DNA of 64,000 bases from Sipunculus nudus (lineage: Eukaryota > Annelida > Sipuncula > Golfingiida > Sipunculidae), in the NCBI GenBank assembly GCA_026874595.1, contig CM049317.1, forward strand, positions 40,762,401 to 40,826,400, read 5' to 3'. The stretch's first letter is position 1. Every line of letters begins with the position of its first letter. Below are positions 10,298-21,515 of the stretch, in pieces. Below the pieces are notes generated by a model. It was not told the DNA's origin. It made no database searches and saw only the letters and a list, made by a program, of their open reading frames with translations. Both the position numbers and the translations under genes were made by a program.

Positions 10298-12217
10298 CAT
10301 GTCATAGAGTATGGAAAGCATGAATAAAATAAGCCAGAGTCTATTCGAATAAATCTTCATATTTTGAATTTCGAGAATTGTAACCTATATTAGGTCACCA
10401 TGGCAAGGGAAGAACCGATTATCCGTCCCTGATTTGACACACCCAACTGCAAAACCGGGAATCCGTCCCTGATAGTATAGTTGTGATTGTGTTTACCAGC
10501 AACACAATCTCAGTAGTAACATTTCGGGGGAGCCTCTCTCCTTGTTTGTTTAAAGGGATTACCCTTTAGAACAGGCCATTAAGCTCTCAATGCAGGGAAA
10601 TCCTCAAAGTGTATCCATACAAAGCAGGAAAAGAGGCCACAACCAAAAGCACAGGTGCGATCAACCCCCATTGTGTTGTTTCACGGACGATCGCACACCC
10701 ATAGAACAATGCTCCAACTGTCAAATGTAATGCCCCTGCCGACATTTACTATCACATACTGCCGCCACTTATGGTCATGGCAATGGGATGTACTTTTTCT
10801 ATTTGAAGAAAAACGATGCAAGATTTGAAGATACTTACAATATCATCACGTAATGTGACCGAGAGTCTTAGATGCTATCAATTGCTGAAAACTAAAGGTC
10901 TTCAGCATAAAAACAAAAGAATAATAGGCGTTTCTTTGAATGGTCCCATTTTTTCGTTTGACAAGAAATGGTGCGAGATACGACGAGATATTCACTTTTG
11001 TCATTAAAATTAGTCAAGTGATTCTTGAACAATAGAAAAGTATACTCTCTAGCATTTAAATGAGGTAGATATAGACATTTGTTCGAAATCTCCAATATTC
11101 TTGTTTGGCGGGAGATGATACGATGTGGCGACATTTGCAGTTTAATCGTGTTCAGCTTCTAATATGCTATCAAATGCTGAAAACCACTCCTTTCTAGCAT
11201 AAACCATGATCGAGTTATAAGCACGTCTTTGAAATCTCATATTTTCTCGTTTTTCGGAAAATCAAGCTAGGTTTGAATGACGTAGAATCAAGGGAATGCT
11301 ACCTCGTGTAAAACACTAGACCTCTGTAGTATAAATTTTAACAGAGATAGAAGCAAAAAACTCCATATTTTCAGATTGCCAAGTTTTACCCCAAAATTAG
11401 GTAACCATGGTAACCGCAGCACAAAGCTACATGTGCAGAGGAATAAGAAAAATGATCCTAGTTTTAGATACGATAATAGAAATTGTCTCAATTTTAATAT
11501 TTTTTTTAGAAATTGCAGAAAAATGAAATGTTACAGTGTTTCACACACCACGCCCCCTGGTTGCTATTTCCGAAAAACGAAAAACGATTTCGAGATATTT
11601 ATAAATTGCAATAAAATACACCACTTTCAAAGCCATTGTTTTAAAATGGCAACCACTAGGTCATATTTAATAAAATCTCGAAAGATCTCGTTTGACGAGA
11701 GTGGAACGAGATTATACGAGACTTGCTATTGTATGATAAAAACCTCATTGAATCCTACCTAACGCAAGAAACAGACGTCTCTAGCTTTAAAAATGGCAAA
11801 GTTAAAAAGAAAATGTTCAAATTTCCTGAATTTTTCCCCAAAATGCGTACCCACGGTAACGACAGAATGGAACAATTTTGCAATGTCGCTAGTCGCCATT
11901 TTGTCGCGAATTGAATGAGGTACAGTTTGATTGGCTTTGTTTATTCTTGACGAAGATATGCAGAAAAAAAGTGTTTAGGTTTTTTGGTGACCCTGACCTT
12001 GACATTTGACGGATCATGACCAAAAACAATAGGCACTGAGGGTTACAAGGCAGACAGACAGGGAAGATTTGGATCTGATCAAATGAAAAACCCCTATCAT
12101 GGGGGAAATAGAAACACATCTTTATGTGGTTTGGCTGTTTTTCAAAAGTCGCAGATGAGTAGACAGACGAACAGACAGACAGACTGACGGAAAAACACCA
12201 AGTGAAGGCCATGTTTT
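10298..12217. repeat. Tandem module, unit 2 (about 1.92 kb)
   Basis: Same module order as unit 1, starting again with CATGTCATAGAG and GAATAAAATAAGCC. It is longer because of an extra segment at about 10412-10837 with the words GACACACCCAACTGCAAAAC and AATCCGTCCCTGAT, which has a homologue in unit 3 but not in unit 1. Confidence 0.65.
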
Positions 12218-14917
12218 CACGCCATACAGTATGGAAAGCATGAATAAAATAAGCCACAGTCTATAGGAATAAATCTCCATATTTTAAATTTCAAGAATTG
12301 TACCCTATATTAGGTCACCATGGTAATGGAAGAATATGACAGAATCTCCACGAGGATAAACGCATTAAATCTAGTTTCACATGCTGCAATCAATGTTGTG
12401 ACACTGTCTATAGTTTTGGAGATATGGCACAATAATGATTGCTGCAGCACCATCTTGCGGCTATTTTCTAAAAGGAAAAAAAAAGTTTCGAGATATTTCA
12501 TTTTTGTTATATATATATTTGATGTATAATTAAAATTTAACCCCTGCCCCCAACTGCTTAACCAGGGATCCGCCCATATTTTGACACACCCAACTACAAA
12601 ACTGAGGATCCGTCCCTGGTTTGAAAGATCTGCCAGTGGTTCCTGGCAACACAAGTGGCCGCACAAGGGGACACAATAAAAATCACAGGTGTGTTCCCTT
12701 CACGTTTAGCGGCTTTTGTCTTTTATTCAATGCTGCTTTGTCAGATTCATGGACGACTGCGCACACCAACTGACAACTGTAATAGCCTTGCCGGCACTTA
12801 CCGGTCAACCCTGAAGCCACTTGTGCTCACGGCAATTGGATGTATCTTCATAATTTGATGAAAAACGAGGCCAGTTTTGACGAGAATTGCAATATAATCA
12901 CATAATGTGACTGAGAGTGTCAGATGCTGTCAAATGCTAAAAACTATATGTCTTTATTGTAAAAAATGATAGCATTATATGCATTTCTTTGAATGGTTCC
13001 ATGTTCTTGTTTGACGTTAATGGTGCGAGATACGACGAGATATGAACTTATGTCACTTAAAACTAGTCAAAGCATTCTTAAACAATAGAAAGATAGACTA
13101 TCTAGCATTAAAATGACCGAGATCCAGACATTTGTTCGAAATCTCGAATATTCTCGTTTGGCGGGAGATAATGCGAGATTCGTCGAGATTTTCGGTTTTA
13201 TACGGTTGAGCTATTGAATATCTACAAAATGCTGCAAAATACTTCTCTTTAGCCAAAAAGGTGACCAAGTTATATTTGACGAGACTTGCAATTGAATGAC
13301 TTAGAACCAATGGGATGCTGCCTTATGCAAAAAACTAGACCCTTGAAACATAAATATTAACCGAAATAGAAGCTAAAAACTGCATATTTTCAAATCGTCA
13401 GGTTTTACCCCAAAATTTGGTAACCATGGTAACGGCAGCTCAAAGCTACATGTGCAGAAAAATAAGAAAATGATCCTAGTTTTAGATACGATAATAAAAA
13501 TTGTGATATGTTTAATATTTTTTGAGATATTGCAGAAAAATTATATATCTTACAGTGTTTCATATACCACGCTCCCTGGTGGCTATTTCCAAAAAATGAA
13601 AAACCAGTATCAAGATATTTATAAATAACACAAAATGTATCACTTTCAAACTCATTGTTAAAAAATTACGACCCCGAAGTCATATTTAATGAAATCTCGA
13701 AAGATCGCGTTTGACGAGATATGGCACGAGATTCTACGAGACTTTCTATTGTATGATAAACACCTCATTGAATACTACCTAATGCAAAAAACGGACGTCT
13801 CTAGCTTTAAGAATGGCAAAGTTAGAAAAAAAAATCAAATTTTATGATTTTTTCCCCAAAATGCGTAACCATGGTAAAAGCAGAAAAGAACAATTTAGCA
13901 GTGGCGCTTGTCGCCATCTTGTCGCGAACAGAATGAGCTACGCTTGAGTGGCTGCGATTATTATTGACGAAGTTATGAAGAAAAAGCCGTTTTAGGGCTT
14001 TTTGGTGACCCTGACCTTGACCTTTGACCGATCACGGCCAAAAAACCAAAAAATAGGCTCCGAGGGTTATTGATTTTACACCTGTTCCATAGGTTTTTAA
14101 GAGCGATTGCTTCAAAATTGTGGCCTGTAGAGCAGCAACAAACAAACAAACAAACAGACAAACAAACATACGGAACTGACCAACATACTTGCCGAAATCT
14201 TTGATTCCGGCGAGTAACAAACAAACAAACATACGGAACTGACCAACATATTTGCCGAAATCTTTGATTCCCGCAAGTAACAAACAAATAAACTAGACAA
14301 CCTGAGGTCGAACGCTTGCCGGAAATGACGTAGAAATAGTTAATTGAATGAGCAAGGAAGAAGAGGATAAAAATGAGCCATTTTTGTGAAGAAAGGACCA
14401 ATATTGTTCATGTTATAAGGGAAATAAGATTTTGACGTGTTTTGATGACCTTGACCTTTGACCTATATAGACAATACGCATAGAACTTCAAGAAAATTTA
14501 AGACATACGATGTATGTAAGTTACAAATATTCAAGCAAAACTGAGGAATGAAGAATGTTATATGTAAGACGCATGAACCAGCAAGCAGGAGAAAATGAGA
14601 CAGCTGACAAACAGACAGACATTGACAGAATGAAATAAGATTATGACCAGATCATTTAACCAGGTTATGAAGAAGACTCAGAGGAAGAAAATAAGCTATA
14701 ATTTATGAAATTGAGGTTAATAGTTTTAGAGATATGGCCATAAAATAATATGTTGGGGATCAACTGCAGTGCCCCCTAGCAGCCATATCCGGGAAATGAA
14801 AAATTCATTTCGAGATGTTACTGTAAAGAAGGTCTACCAGTTTCAAGAGGATTAAACAAAACTTTGGCCGGTAGAATGCTATATGTGAGACGCAAGAACT
14901 AGGAAGCAGGCGAAATT
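12218..14917. repeat. Tandem module, unit 3 (extended)
   Basis: Third copy of the module, again with the extra segment (12540-12886, words GACACACCCAACTACAAAAC and GGATCCGTCCCTGG). It continues through CACGCTCCCTGGTGGC and the GACCTTGACCTTTGACC box into sequence up to 14917. Its right half (13472-14917) was duplicated again in tandem. Confidence 0.65.
14155..14284. repeat. 63-bp minisatellite (two units), copy 1
   Basis: Two tandem units of 63 bp containing CATACGGAACTGACCAACAT and CCGAAATCTTTGATTCC separated by ACAAACAAAC words. The same pair recurs at 15592-15724 in the second duplication copy. Confidence 0.75.
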
Positions 14918-15591
14918 GATCCTAGTTTTAGATACGATAATAAAAATTGTGACATGTTTAATATTTTTTGAGATATTGCAGAAAAATTATATGTTACAGT
15001 GTTTCATATACCACGCCCCCTGGTGGCTATTTCCAAAAAAATGAAAAAACAGTTTCGAGATATTTATAAATAACACAAAATGTATCACTATCAAACTCAT
15101 TGTTAAAAAATTACGACCCCGAAGTCATATTTAATGAAATCTCGAAAGATCTCGTTTGACGAGAAATGGCACGAGATTCTACGAGACTTTCTATTGTATG
15201 ATAAACACCTCATTGAATACTACATAATGCAAAAAACGGACGTCTCTAGCTTTAAGAATGGCAAAGTTAGAAAAAAAATCAAATTTTATGATTTTTCCCC
15301 CAAAATGCGTACCCATGGTAAAAAGCAGAATAGAACAATTTTGCAGTGGCGCTTGTCGCCATCTTGTCGCGAACAGAATGAGCTACGCTTGAGTGGCTGC
15401 GATTATTATTGACGAAGTTATGAAGAAAAAGCCGTTTTAGGGCTTTTTGGTGACCCTGACCTTGACCTTTGACCGATCACGGCCAAAAACAATAAGCTCC
15501 GAGGGTTATTGATTTTACACCTGTTCCATAGGTTTTTTTAGAGCGATTGCTTCAAAATTGTGGCCTGTAGAGCAGCAACAAACAAACAAAC

Positions 15592-15724
15592 AGACAAACA
15601 AACATACGGAACTGACCAACATACTTGCCGAAATCTTTGATTCCGGCAAGTAACAAACAAACAAACATACGGAACTGACCAACATACTTGCCGAAATCTT
15701 TGATTCCGGCAAGTAACAAACAAA
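15592..15724. repeat. 63-bp minisatellite (two units), copy 2
   Basis: The duplicated counterpart of 14155-14284, with two nearly perfect units. Confidence 0.75.
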
Positions 15725-16671
15725 TAAACTAGACAACCTGAGGTCGAACGCTTGCCGGAAAGGACGTAGAAATAGTTAAATGAATGGGCAAGGAAGAAGA
15801 GGATGAAAATGAGCCATTTTTGTGAAGAAAGGACCAATATTGTTCATGTTATAAGGGAAATAAGATTTTGACGTGTTTTGATGACCTTGACCTTTGACCT
15901 ATATAGACAATACGCATAGAACTTCAAGAAAAATTTAAGACATACGATGTATGTAAGTAACAAATATTCAAGCAAAACTGAGGAATGAAGAATGTTATAT
16001 GTAAGACGCATGAACCAGCAAGCAGGAGAAAATGAGACAGCTGACAAACAGACAGACATTGACAGAATGAAATAAGATTGAGATCAGATCATTTAACCAG
16101 GTTATGGAGAAGACTCAGAGGAAGAAAATAAGCTATAATTTATGAAATTGAGGTTAATAGTTTTAGAGATATGGCCATAAAATAATATGTTGGGGATCAA
16201 CTGCAGTGCCCCCTAGCAGCCATATCCGGAAAATGAAAAATTCATTTCGAGATGTTACTGTAAAGAAGGTCTACCAGTTTCAAGAGGATTAAACAAAACT
16301 TTGGCCGGTAGAATGCTATATGTGAGACGCAAGAACTAGGAAGCAGGCGAAATTGATGACCACTGACAAACAGACTGACATACTGACAAATTGACACAAG
16401 ATCCAGACTAGTCGACCAGACCAGATTATGGAGAAGGCTCAGAGGATGAAATTGTGCCTAGGTTTGTGAAGATAAGCCTTATATTGACGAAGTCATGATA
16501 AAAATGAAAAAAAAATAAGTTTTTTGATGACCTTAACCTTGACCTTTGACCTATATTGACCAATAACAAAATGGCTCCGGTACTTTTGATTGTCTACCAA
16601 ATTTACAAGTTTGAAAGCAAAGTTGTGGCTTGTAGAGTCGTGATAACACACACACACAAACAAACTGACAT

Positions 16672-16852
16672 ACGCAGGTGACCAACCTGTTTGCAGAAAT
16701 CGAAGATTACCGGCAAGCATCAGACAGACACGCGACTGACCAACCTGCTTGTAGAAACCGAAGATTTCCGGCAAGCAATAAACAGACATACGCGACTGAC
16801 CAACCTGCTTGCAGAAATCGAAGATTTCCAGCAAGCAACAAACAGACAAACA
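16672..16852. repeat. 58-60-bp minisatellite (three units)
   Basis: Three tandem units with the words GACTGACCAACCTGCTTG and GAAATCGAAGATTTCC followed by AAACAGACA. The unit is clearly related to the 63-bp minisatellite to the left (GAACTGACCAACATACTTG, ATCTTTGATTCCGGCAAG) but has its own fixed differences. Confidence 0.75.
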
Positions 16853-16961
16853 AGAAGTTTTTCTGCAAAAAACAAAAGCATTGTTTTGAACAAAAGTGTT
16901 TCCTGGACATGATAAACTAGTTACACACTAGAAACTTCTAGAATGTCAAGCATGCACAGTA

Positions 16962-17947
16962 CAATCGACCAGACATGAACCATTGAAAATATTAGAGTGC
17001 CCAAAATCTCCATGGACTCAGGTTTCTGTTGATTTTTGTTGATGATTACAGCAGATTTCCCGCAGTTGATATCATTCACAGCACGTCTGCTGAAGTATTC
17101 ACTCAAAAACTTTACAAAATTTTTGTAACGCACGGTAGAGTCCTACGTAGTGATAATGGACCCTCCCCCCCCCCATTCAATAGCAAATGACTTTTCTATA
17201 TCCGCCATACAACTTTGGTTAACACATAGGAAAATCACCCCTATGTGGCCAGAAGAAAATGGGGAGGTAGAGAGGTTGATGCGTACACTAAAGAAAGTTC
17301 TACAAACTGACGCAGTTGAGAGAAAACCATGGCAACAAGAATTGCGGAAATTTCTCCGACAATGCGGAGCTACCCCATATTGCTTAACAAAGGTACGACC
17401 TGCTGAAGCCTTGTATAACAGAAACCTTGTAACTGAGATTCCCTCTACTGAATTAAATGAACCTACAGAACTACATACAACCATTAAGAACAATGACAAA
17501 AACGAAAAAAAAAAAAACGCAGAATGAAAGCATATTCTGACAAAGACGCAAAAACACAGTAGTCTTATATACAGGAAGGTGATCACTTGTTTTTGTGAAA
17601 CCAGAATAATGGAAAAATGGAATCGCATTATTACCCAGATGCATACTAAGTGATTAAGAGTAAAGGTGATCCCATTAAAGCACGCAGTCAGCACAGAACT
17701 GTAACCAGAAATGTTTCCAAGTACAAGAGGGTTGAGTTAAGAGATTTTAGAGCAAAACCAGAATGATGTTGAAACCGATGATGAGTCTATTATTGCTCCA
17801 GCTACACCAACCGTAAATGTTGACCCCAACGCTGCTGCCAGAGATAATCAGCCACGTGATCCACAAGTCATCAACTTACAACCTGACATTCCCGCCAAGA
17901 GCATCAGGAGACATACAAGATATTTAAAGGGATTATGTACTTTGCTA
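16962..17947 (+). pseudogene. Ty3/gypsy integrase remnant
   Basis: Read over several frames, the segment gives the integrase core and C-terminal part of a gypsy element. KSPWTQVSVDFC (around 17010) should lead into the first catalytic Asp block. It jumps straight to VDDYSRFPAVDI (around 17040), so the intervening part is deleted. GRVLRSDNGPP carries the second catalytic Asp. A run of C near 17163-17174 then breaks the frame. HRKITPMWPEENGEVERLMR carries the third catalytic residue (Glu). RKFLRQCGATPYCLTKVRPAE and the GDHLFL and RTVTRNVSKYKRV blocks follow, with stops at about 17560-17650. The tail PAKSIRRHTRYLKGL (to about 17935) resembles the end of such pol proteins. No RT or RNase H lies to the left, so only the 3' part survives. 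Confidence 0.8.
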
Positions 17948-18157
17948 AGCTATAACTCACACTTTGAGTATAATAAGCCGTTAAGGAGTAATTTTATATT
18001 TTAATATTTTACGTTACTGATGAGGACTATTGCCGAGTGCTTTTCAAGGACTGAAGTAAATGAATGCGGTAATGACTGTGTTTACTTTACCATATTTTAT
18101 CATCATTTTTAATTCACAGGTTTTACCCGGTATTTTCCTTTTTAAGTTTATGAGGGA

Positions 18158-18520
18158 TGTAGTGTTTTATTGTAAAATGACCAATCTTGTACTGCCACCT
18201 AACGGAGGTATTGGATTTATAAGTCAGCAGCAGACCATACGGTATACGGCATCAGCTATGTCCTTCCGATGATCAAGAACGTAATCAAGCATTAAGTCTT
18301 TCTTATTCTTTATCTTGAGCCATCTGTCTAGTGAGCCATCACATATGGATGTACTGTATAGTTTAATATATTTAATCTAAATTAAGAAAGAGACTAATGG
18401 ATGAAGAGGAACTATCGCGGTCTTCTCAATCAAGGCCATGTGGCTTTATCGTGTGTTAGTGTTGTAATAACAATAAAGTAGCCATAAAGTAGCTTCAGGG
18501 TCCTGCTAATTAAGCAGGAC
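18158..18520 (+). repeat. Possible 3' LTR of the gypsy remnant
   Basis: About 210 bp after the integrase remnant, GAGGGA is followed by TGTAGTGTTTTATTG, the usual join of a short purine tract to a gypsy LTR start. An AATAAA lies near 18472 (ACAATAAAG). The right limit is uncertain; 18500-18520 is a perfect 8-bp-arm hairpin (GTCCTGCT and AGCAGGAC). No second LTR is present to confirm the call. Confidence 0.35.
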
Positions 18521-18567
18521 TTTGCCTTTACCAAATAGAAAGTCAATACTATGTGCAATTGAAAGGA

Positions 18568-18579
18568 TGTGTGTGTGTG

Positions 18580-18638
<59 letters not shown>

Positions 18639-18766
18639 AAAGAAAGACAGATGGGAAGACAGCGATAGTCATATGGTGAAGAGACTGAAAGAGAAAGGAG
18701 AAAGGAAGAAAGTGACAGTGACTTTTCCGAAGAAAGTGACAGTGAAGGTGATATTTGTTCTCTGAG

Positions 18767-18822
<56 letters not shown>

Positions 18823-19000
18823 AAACAAATATTGAGAGAAATGAAATAATAAAAGGGTTTGAATCACAGAAAGGAAACTGTAAAGAAAGAAGGGGAGAAA
18901 GAAAGATAACTCTGTCAAAGAAAGAGAGAAAGAAGGAAAGACAATAAGAAAATGAAAGTGACTCAAAGAAAGAGAGAAAAAAGGAAGAATTGTAAACACC
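18568..19000. repeat. Purine-rich tract with (GT)n and two (GA)n microsatellites
   Basis: (TG)n at about 18568-18580, (GA)n at 18583-18636 and again at 18771-18818, joined by sequence of mainly A and G in which GAAGAAAGTGACAGTGA is repeated. Purine bias continues to about 19000. Apparent open frames through it are low-complexity artefacts. Confidence 0.9.
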
Positions 19001-19425
19001 GTAAAATAATAGATAGAAATGATACTGTTATAAAATAGGAGATGGATATTATGACTTGAGAAATAGTTAAGGAATTTTCAACATTTCAATATTTAGAATC
19101 TTAAAAATTATTTCATGCAGCAATAACGATCAATTTTAGTTTCAGTCAGTTCACTTCAGTGTACTGATATTCAGATGGGGCTAGTAAAATTTATTGCTTA
19201 CTCTACATTGCTTTGTGAATGAGCAAATTAGTAATTACTTAGATCAACAATTACTTCCTACCCAGATCTGCCAGAATAGCTAAATTGAGAGTTCAGACAA
19301 AATTGATTATTAAGGTGACATCATGGGTAAAGATAATAACTTCATATATTTAGTTCATGTGGAGTCAGACATGAGATTTTCCAGGGAACTCCGGACCTTT
19401 TAAACCAGATCAAACATTTAAAGTA
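19001..19425. other. Unique-looking spacer, no gene
   Basis: AT-rich sequence with no recognisable coding, repeat or RNA feature. It ends at the insertion site of the LTR element. Confidence 0.5.
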
Positions 19426-19429
19426 CTGT

Positions 19430-20197
19430 TGTTACAGGTGCTCTTTTTATTGTGTGACACGGGCGTAATTTGAGTTGTTGTTACATTTTATGTTTAATCC
19501 GTACTGGTTGGACTCTCGTCATGTGAGCCTTGAGGTTTCACGCCTGGTCGTGGGTCACGTGATCAGCCTGGTGTGTAGAGACGCACGGCTATGTCTTTCT
19601 AGAGAGTTCCTGAAACGCGTGTTGTGCAAAAACTTGTGGGCTGTTCGAGAAGTGGATGGTTCTCGGCTTGGGGTGTAAAGGTATATAAAGGGGCTGTTTT
19701 TTTAGAACCAGAGGGCAGACAGCAGAGCAGATTCCAGCGGACGCAGAAGCGTGTGTCAGATTCTAAGACCTTATCCGACGAATGCGGCAATTATACATTT
19801 TCAAAGACTTTCTCCTGGATATTTTACATTTGGACTCCTGTTTAACTTCTGGATGTTGCAAGAACTTTCCACAGGACTGTCATTCTCCGAGAGTTTACAT
19901 TTAAAGGACTTATCGTGGTGACGGATGGTATCCAGGTACTGTACCATTATCTTTCTGTGTGATTGTATTGACTTGTTGCTGTAATGCTGTTTTGCTGTAT
20001 AATTGTATTGATTTAGTGTATTGTATTGTTAGGGTTTTTTAAGAATAAATTATACTTATTTGTTAACAAAAAACCACTGACTTCTTTATTCATTTTCCTA
20101 GACTGCCTTGTGTTACATAATCTGATTTTTTATATCTCTGTTACAGAATTTGTGTTCATCACGCATACGTGATCTGTTGTTATTAGGTTCCGTAACA
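19430..20197 (+). repeat. 5' LTR (768 bp)
   Basis: TG...CA repeat with a TATA box (TATATAAA, 19682-19689), a polyadenylation signal (AATAAA, 20044-20049) and a right end 6 bp from the primer site. The full length is supported by the independent solo LTR at 33689-34479, which matches it in order from the TGTTACAG start through TTCCAGCGGAC and ATCCAGGTACTGTAC to CTGTTGTTATNAGGTTCCGT near the end. An internal TGTTACATAATCTG at 20111 mimics an LTR start but is interior. Confidence 0.8.
19682..19689 (+). promoter_or_regulatory. TATA box in the 5' LTR
   Basis: TATATAAA is followed by GGGGCTGT and a G/C-richer stretch, the expected U3/R layout. The solo LTR has TGTATAATAGGGGCTGTG at the matching place. 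Confidence 0.6.
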
Positions 20198-20203
20198 TAA
20201 AAT

Positions 20204-20221
20204 TGGGGGCTCGTCCGGGAT
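20204..20221 (+). other. tRNA-Pro primer-binding site
   Basis: TGGGGGCTCGTCCGGGAT, an 18-base stretch equal to the classical tRNA-Pro-complementary primer site used by some retroviruses, 6 bp after the LTR end. Confidence 0.85.
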
Positions 20222-20386
20222 GCTTAATAGTTTTTTTTTAAATTTATTAGGCCTTGACCTGGACACGTTGTTTTATCATACATTGTTTACAATAAAATAT
20301 TGTTTACAGTACATTGTTTGCAGGATTTATCTCATTGTTTTTTTGTTATTGTTTTGACATCTTAACATGAGACATTTGTTGACGAT

Positions 20387-21515
20387 ATGGACCCTGATCA
20401 AATTGAACAGTTGTCAAAAGAACAGTTGTTGCGTTTGGGACAACACTTAGGGCTAAGTGTGAAAAAAGATTTAAGAAAGCCTGATATCATTGCTTAAATC
20501 ATGCAAGATCTAGTTAGTAAAGGTTTAATTGAAGAGACTGAAGTTGAAACATCAAAAAATGATAGCCTTGCTATGCAATTGGAATTAAAGAAAGTTAGAA
20601 ATGCAACATGAGCTAGCATTAAAATAGTTAGAATTAGAAAAAGAAAAACAGAGAGAGGAAGAGAAAGACTAGAAAAAGAAAAAGAAATGGAGTTTAAACG
20701 ACTGGAGTTAAAAGGCTTAAAATGGATCCTAGTCTAAGTGCTGCGCCAACTCACAGTTTTGATGTTATTAAAACATTAGACTTGTCCGACCTTTTCAAGA
20801 AAAAGAGGGTGATAAATATTTCTTACACTTTGAGAAGGTAGCTGAAAATTTAAAATGGCCGAAGGAAAATTGGACTATGTTGTTACAAAGTGTATTGACT
20901 GGCAAGGCCAGAGAAATTTATACAGAGCTTTCAGTAGAAGCTGCTGCTGACCATGACCTGGTAAAACGATTAATCCTAAAAGGTTATGAGTTAGTTCCAG
21001 AGGCTTACCGCCAGAAATTCAGAAATTGGGAAAAGGGCAAAAAACAGACCTACGTCAAATTTGCTAGGACAAAAGAGCAGTTGTTTGATCGCTGGTGTAG
21101 CTCTAAAAATGTAATGAAAGATTATGACAATTTGCGCAAGTTGATTTTGCTTGAAGAATTTAAGCGCTGCATTGACGCAGATATTTAAACTTTTCTCGAT
21201 GAGAAAAGTCCTGAAACACTTGACATTTCTGCTCAATTAGCTGATGATTATTCATTGACACACAAAATGTCCTTTACTAGCAAATCAAACCAGTCATTCA
21301 CAAACAAGAATGTAAATCAGTATGGTCAAAAGAAGTTTAAAGCGCAGTCACCCAGTACTAGTAGTCCTTATAGTTCAGCAAAGCCCATAGCTACATCTCA
21401 GTCCACGTCTACTGTGTCTAAGTCCAACAAAAACCAGTCATCAAAGAAAATCTGTAATTACTGCAAGAAGGAAGGTCATCTATATCTGACTGCTGGAAAC
21501 TTGCGAATAGACTAA
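20387..21515 (+). pseudogene. gag remnant: SAP-like start, SCAN-like capsid, zinc knuckle
   Basis: The ATG at 20387 opens MDPDQIEQLSKEQLLRLGQH, a SAP-like N-terminus seen in invertebrate gypsy gags, which hits a stop at 20495. After Glu/Lys-rich coiled-coil text in shifting frames, 20877-21188 encodes the capsid core. It includes LTGKAREIYTELS, YRQKFRNWEKGKKQTYVKFA and DNLRKLILLEEFKRCI, a pattern shared with SCAN-domain gags. A stop at 21186 interrupts TFLDEKSPETLDIS. The nucleocapsid follows: CNYCKKEGH (21452-21478) should continue to a final Cys in the CCHC knuckle, but a small insertion shifts the frame so that SDCW appears in another frame (to 21493). Gag would form the particle and bind genomic RNA. 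It is broken in at least three places. Confidence 0.75.

Larger units (their letters stand above)
13472..16354. repeat. Recent tandem duplication, two copies of about 1.44 kb
   Basis: Copy 1 is 13472-14917 (1,446 bp) and copy 2 is 14918-16354 (1,437 bp). Both start GATCCTAGTTTTAGATACG and end AGGAAGCAGGCGAAATT, with only scattered substitutions and small A/T-run indels between them. The junction shares just the trinucleotide GAT, suggesting a microhomology or replication-based duplication rather than recombination between long repeats. No gene is contained. Confidence 0.85.

Noticed and set aside
14032-14401. Cys/Phe/Val-rich repeats (SVCLFVCL-like) on the minus strand
   Set aside because: Translation of the ACAAACAAAC-linked minisatellite; copies are open only by composition.
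18553-18765. Glu/Arg-rich peptide frame through the (GA)n repeat
   Set aside because: Purely low-complexity translation of GAGAGA.
20111-20197. Complete 87-bp LTR (TGTTAC to GTAACA)
   Set aside because: The independent solo LTR at 33689-34479 and the CTGT duplication outside 19430 show that the LTR is about 770 bp and this is only its U5 end.
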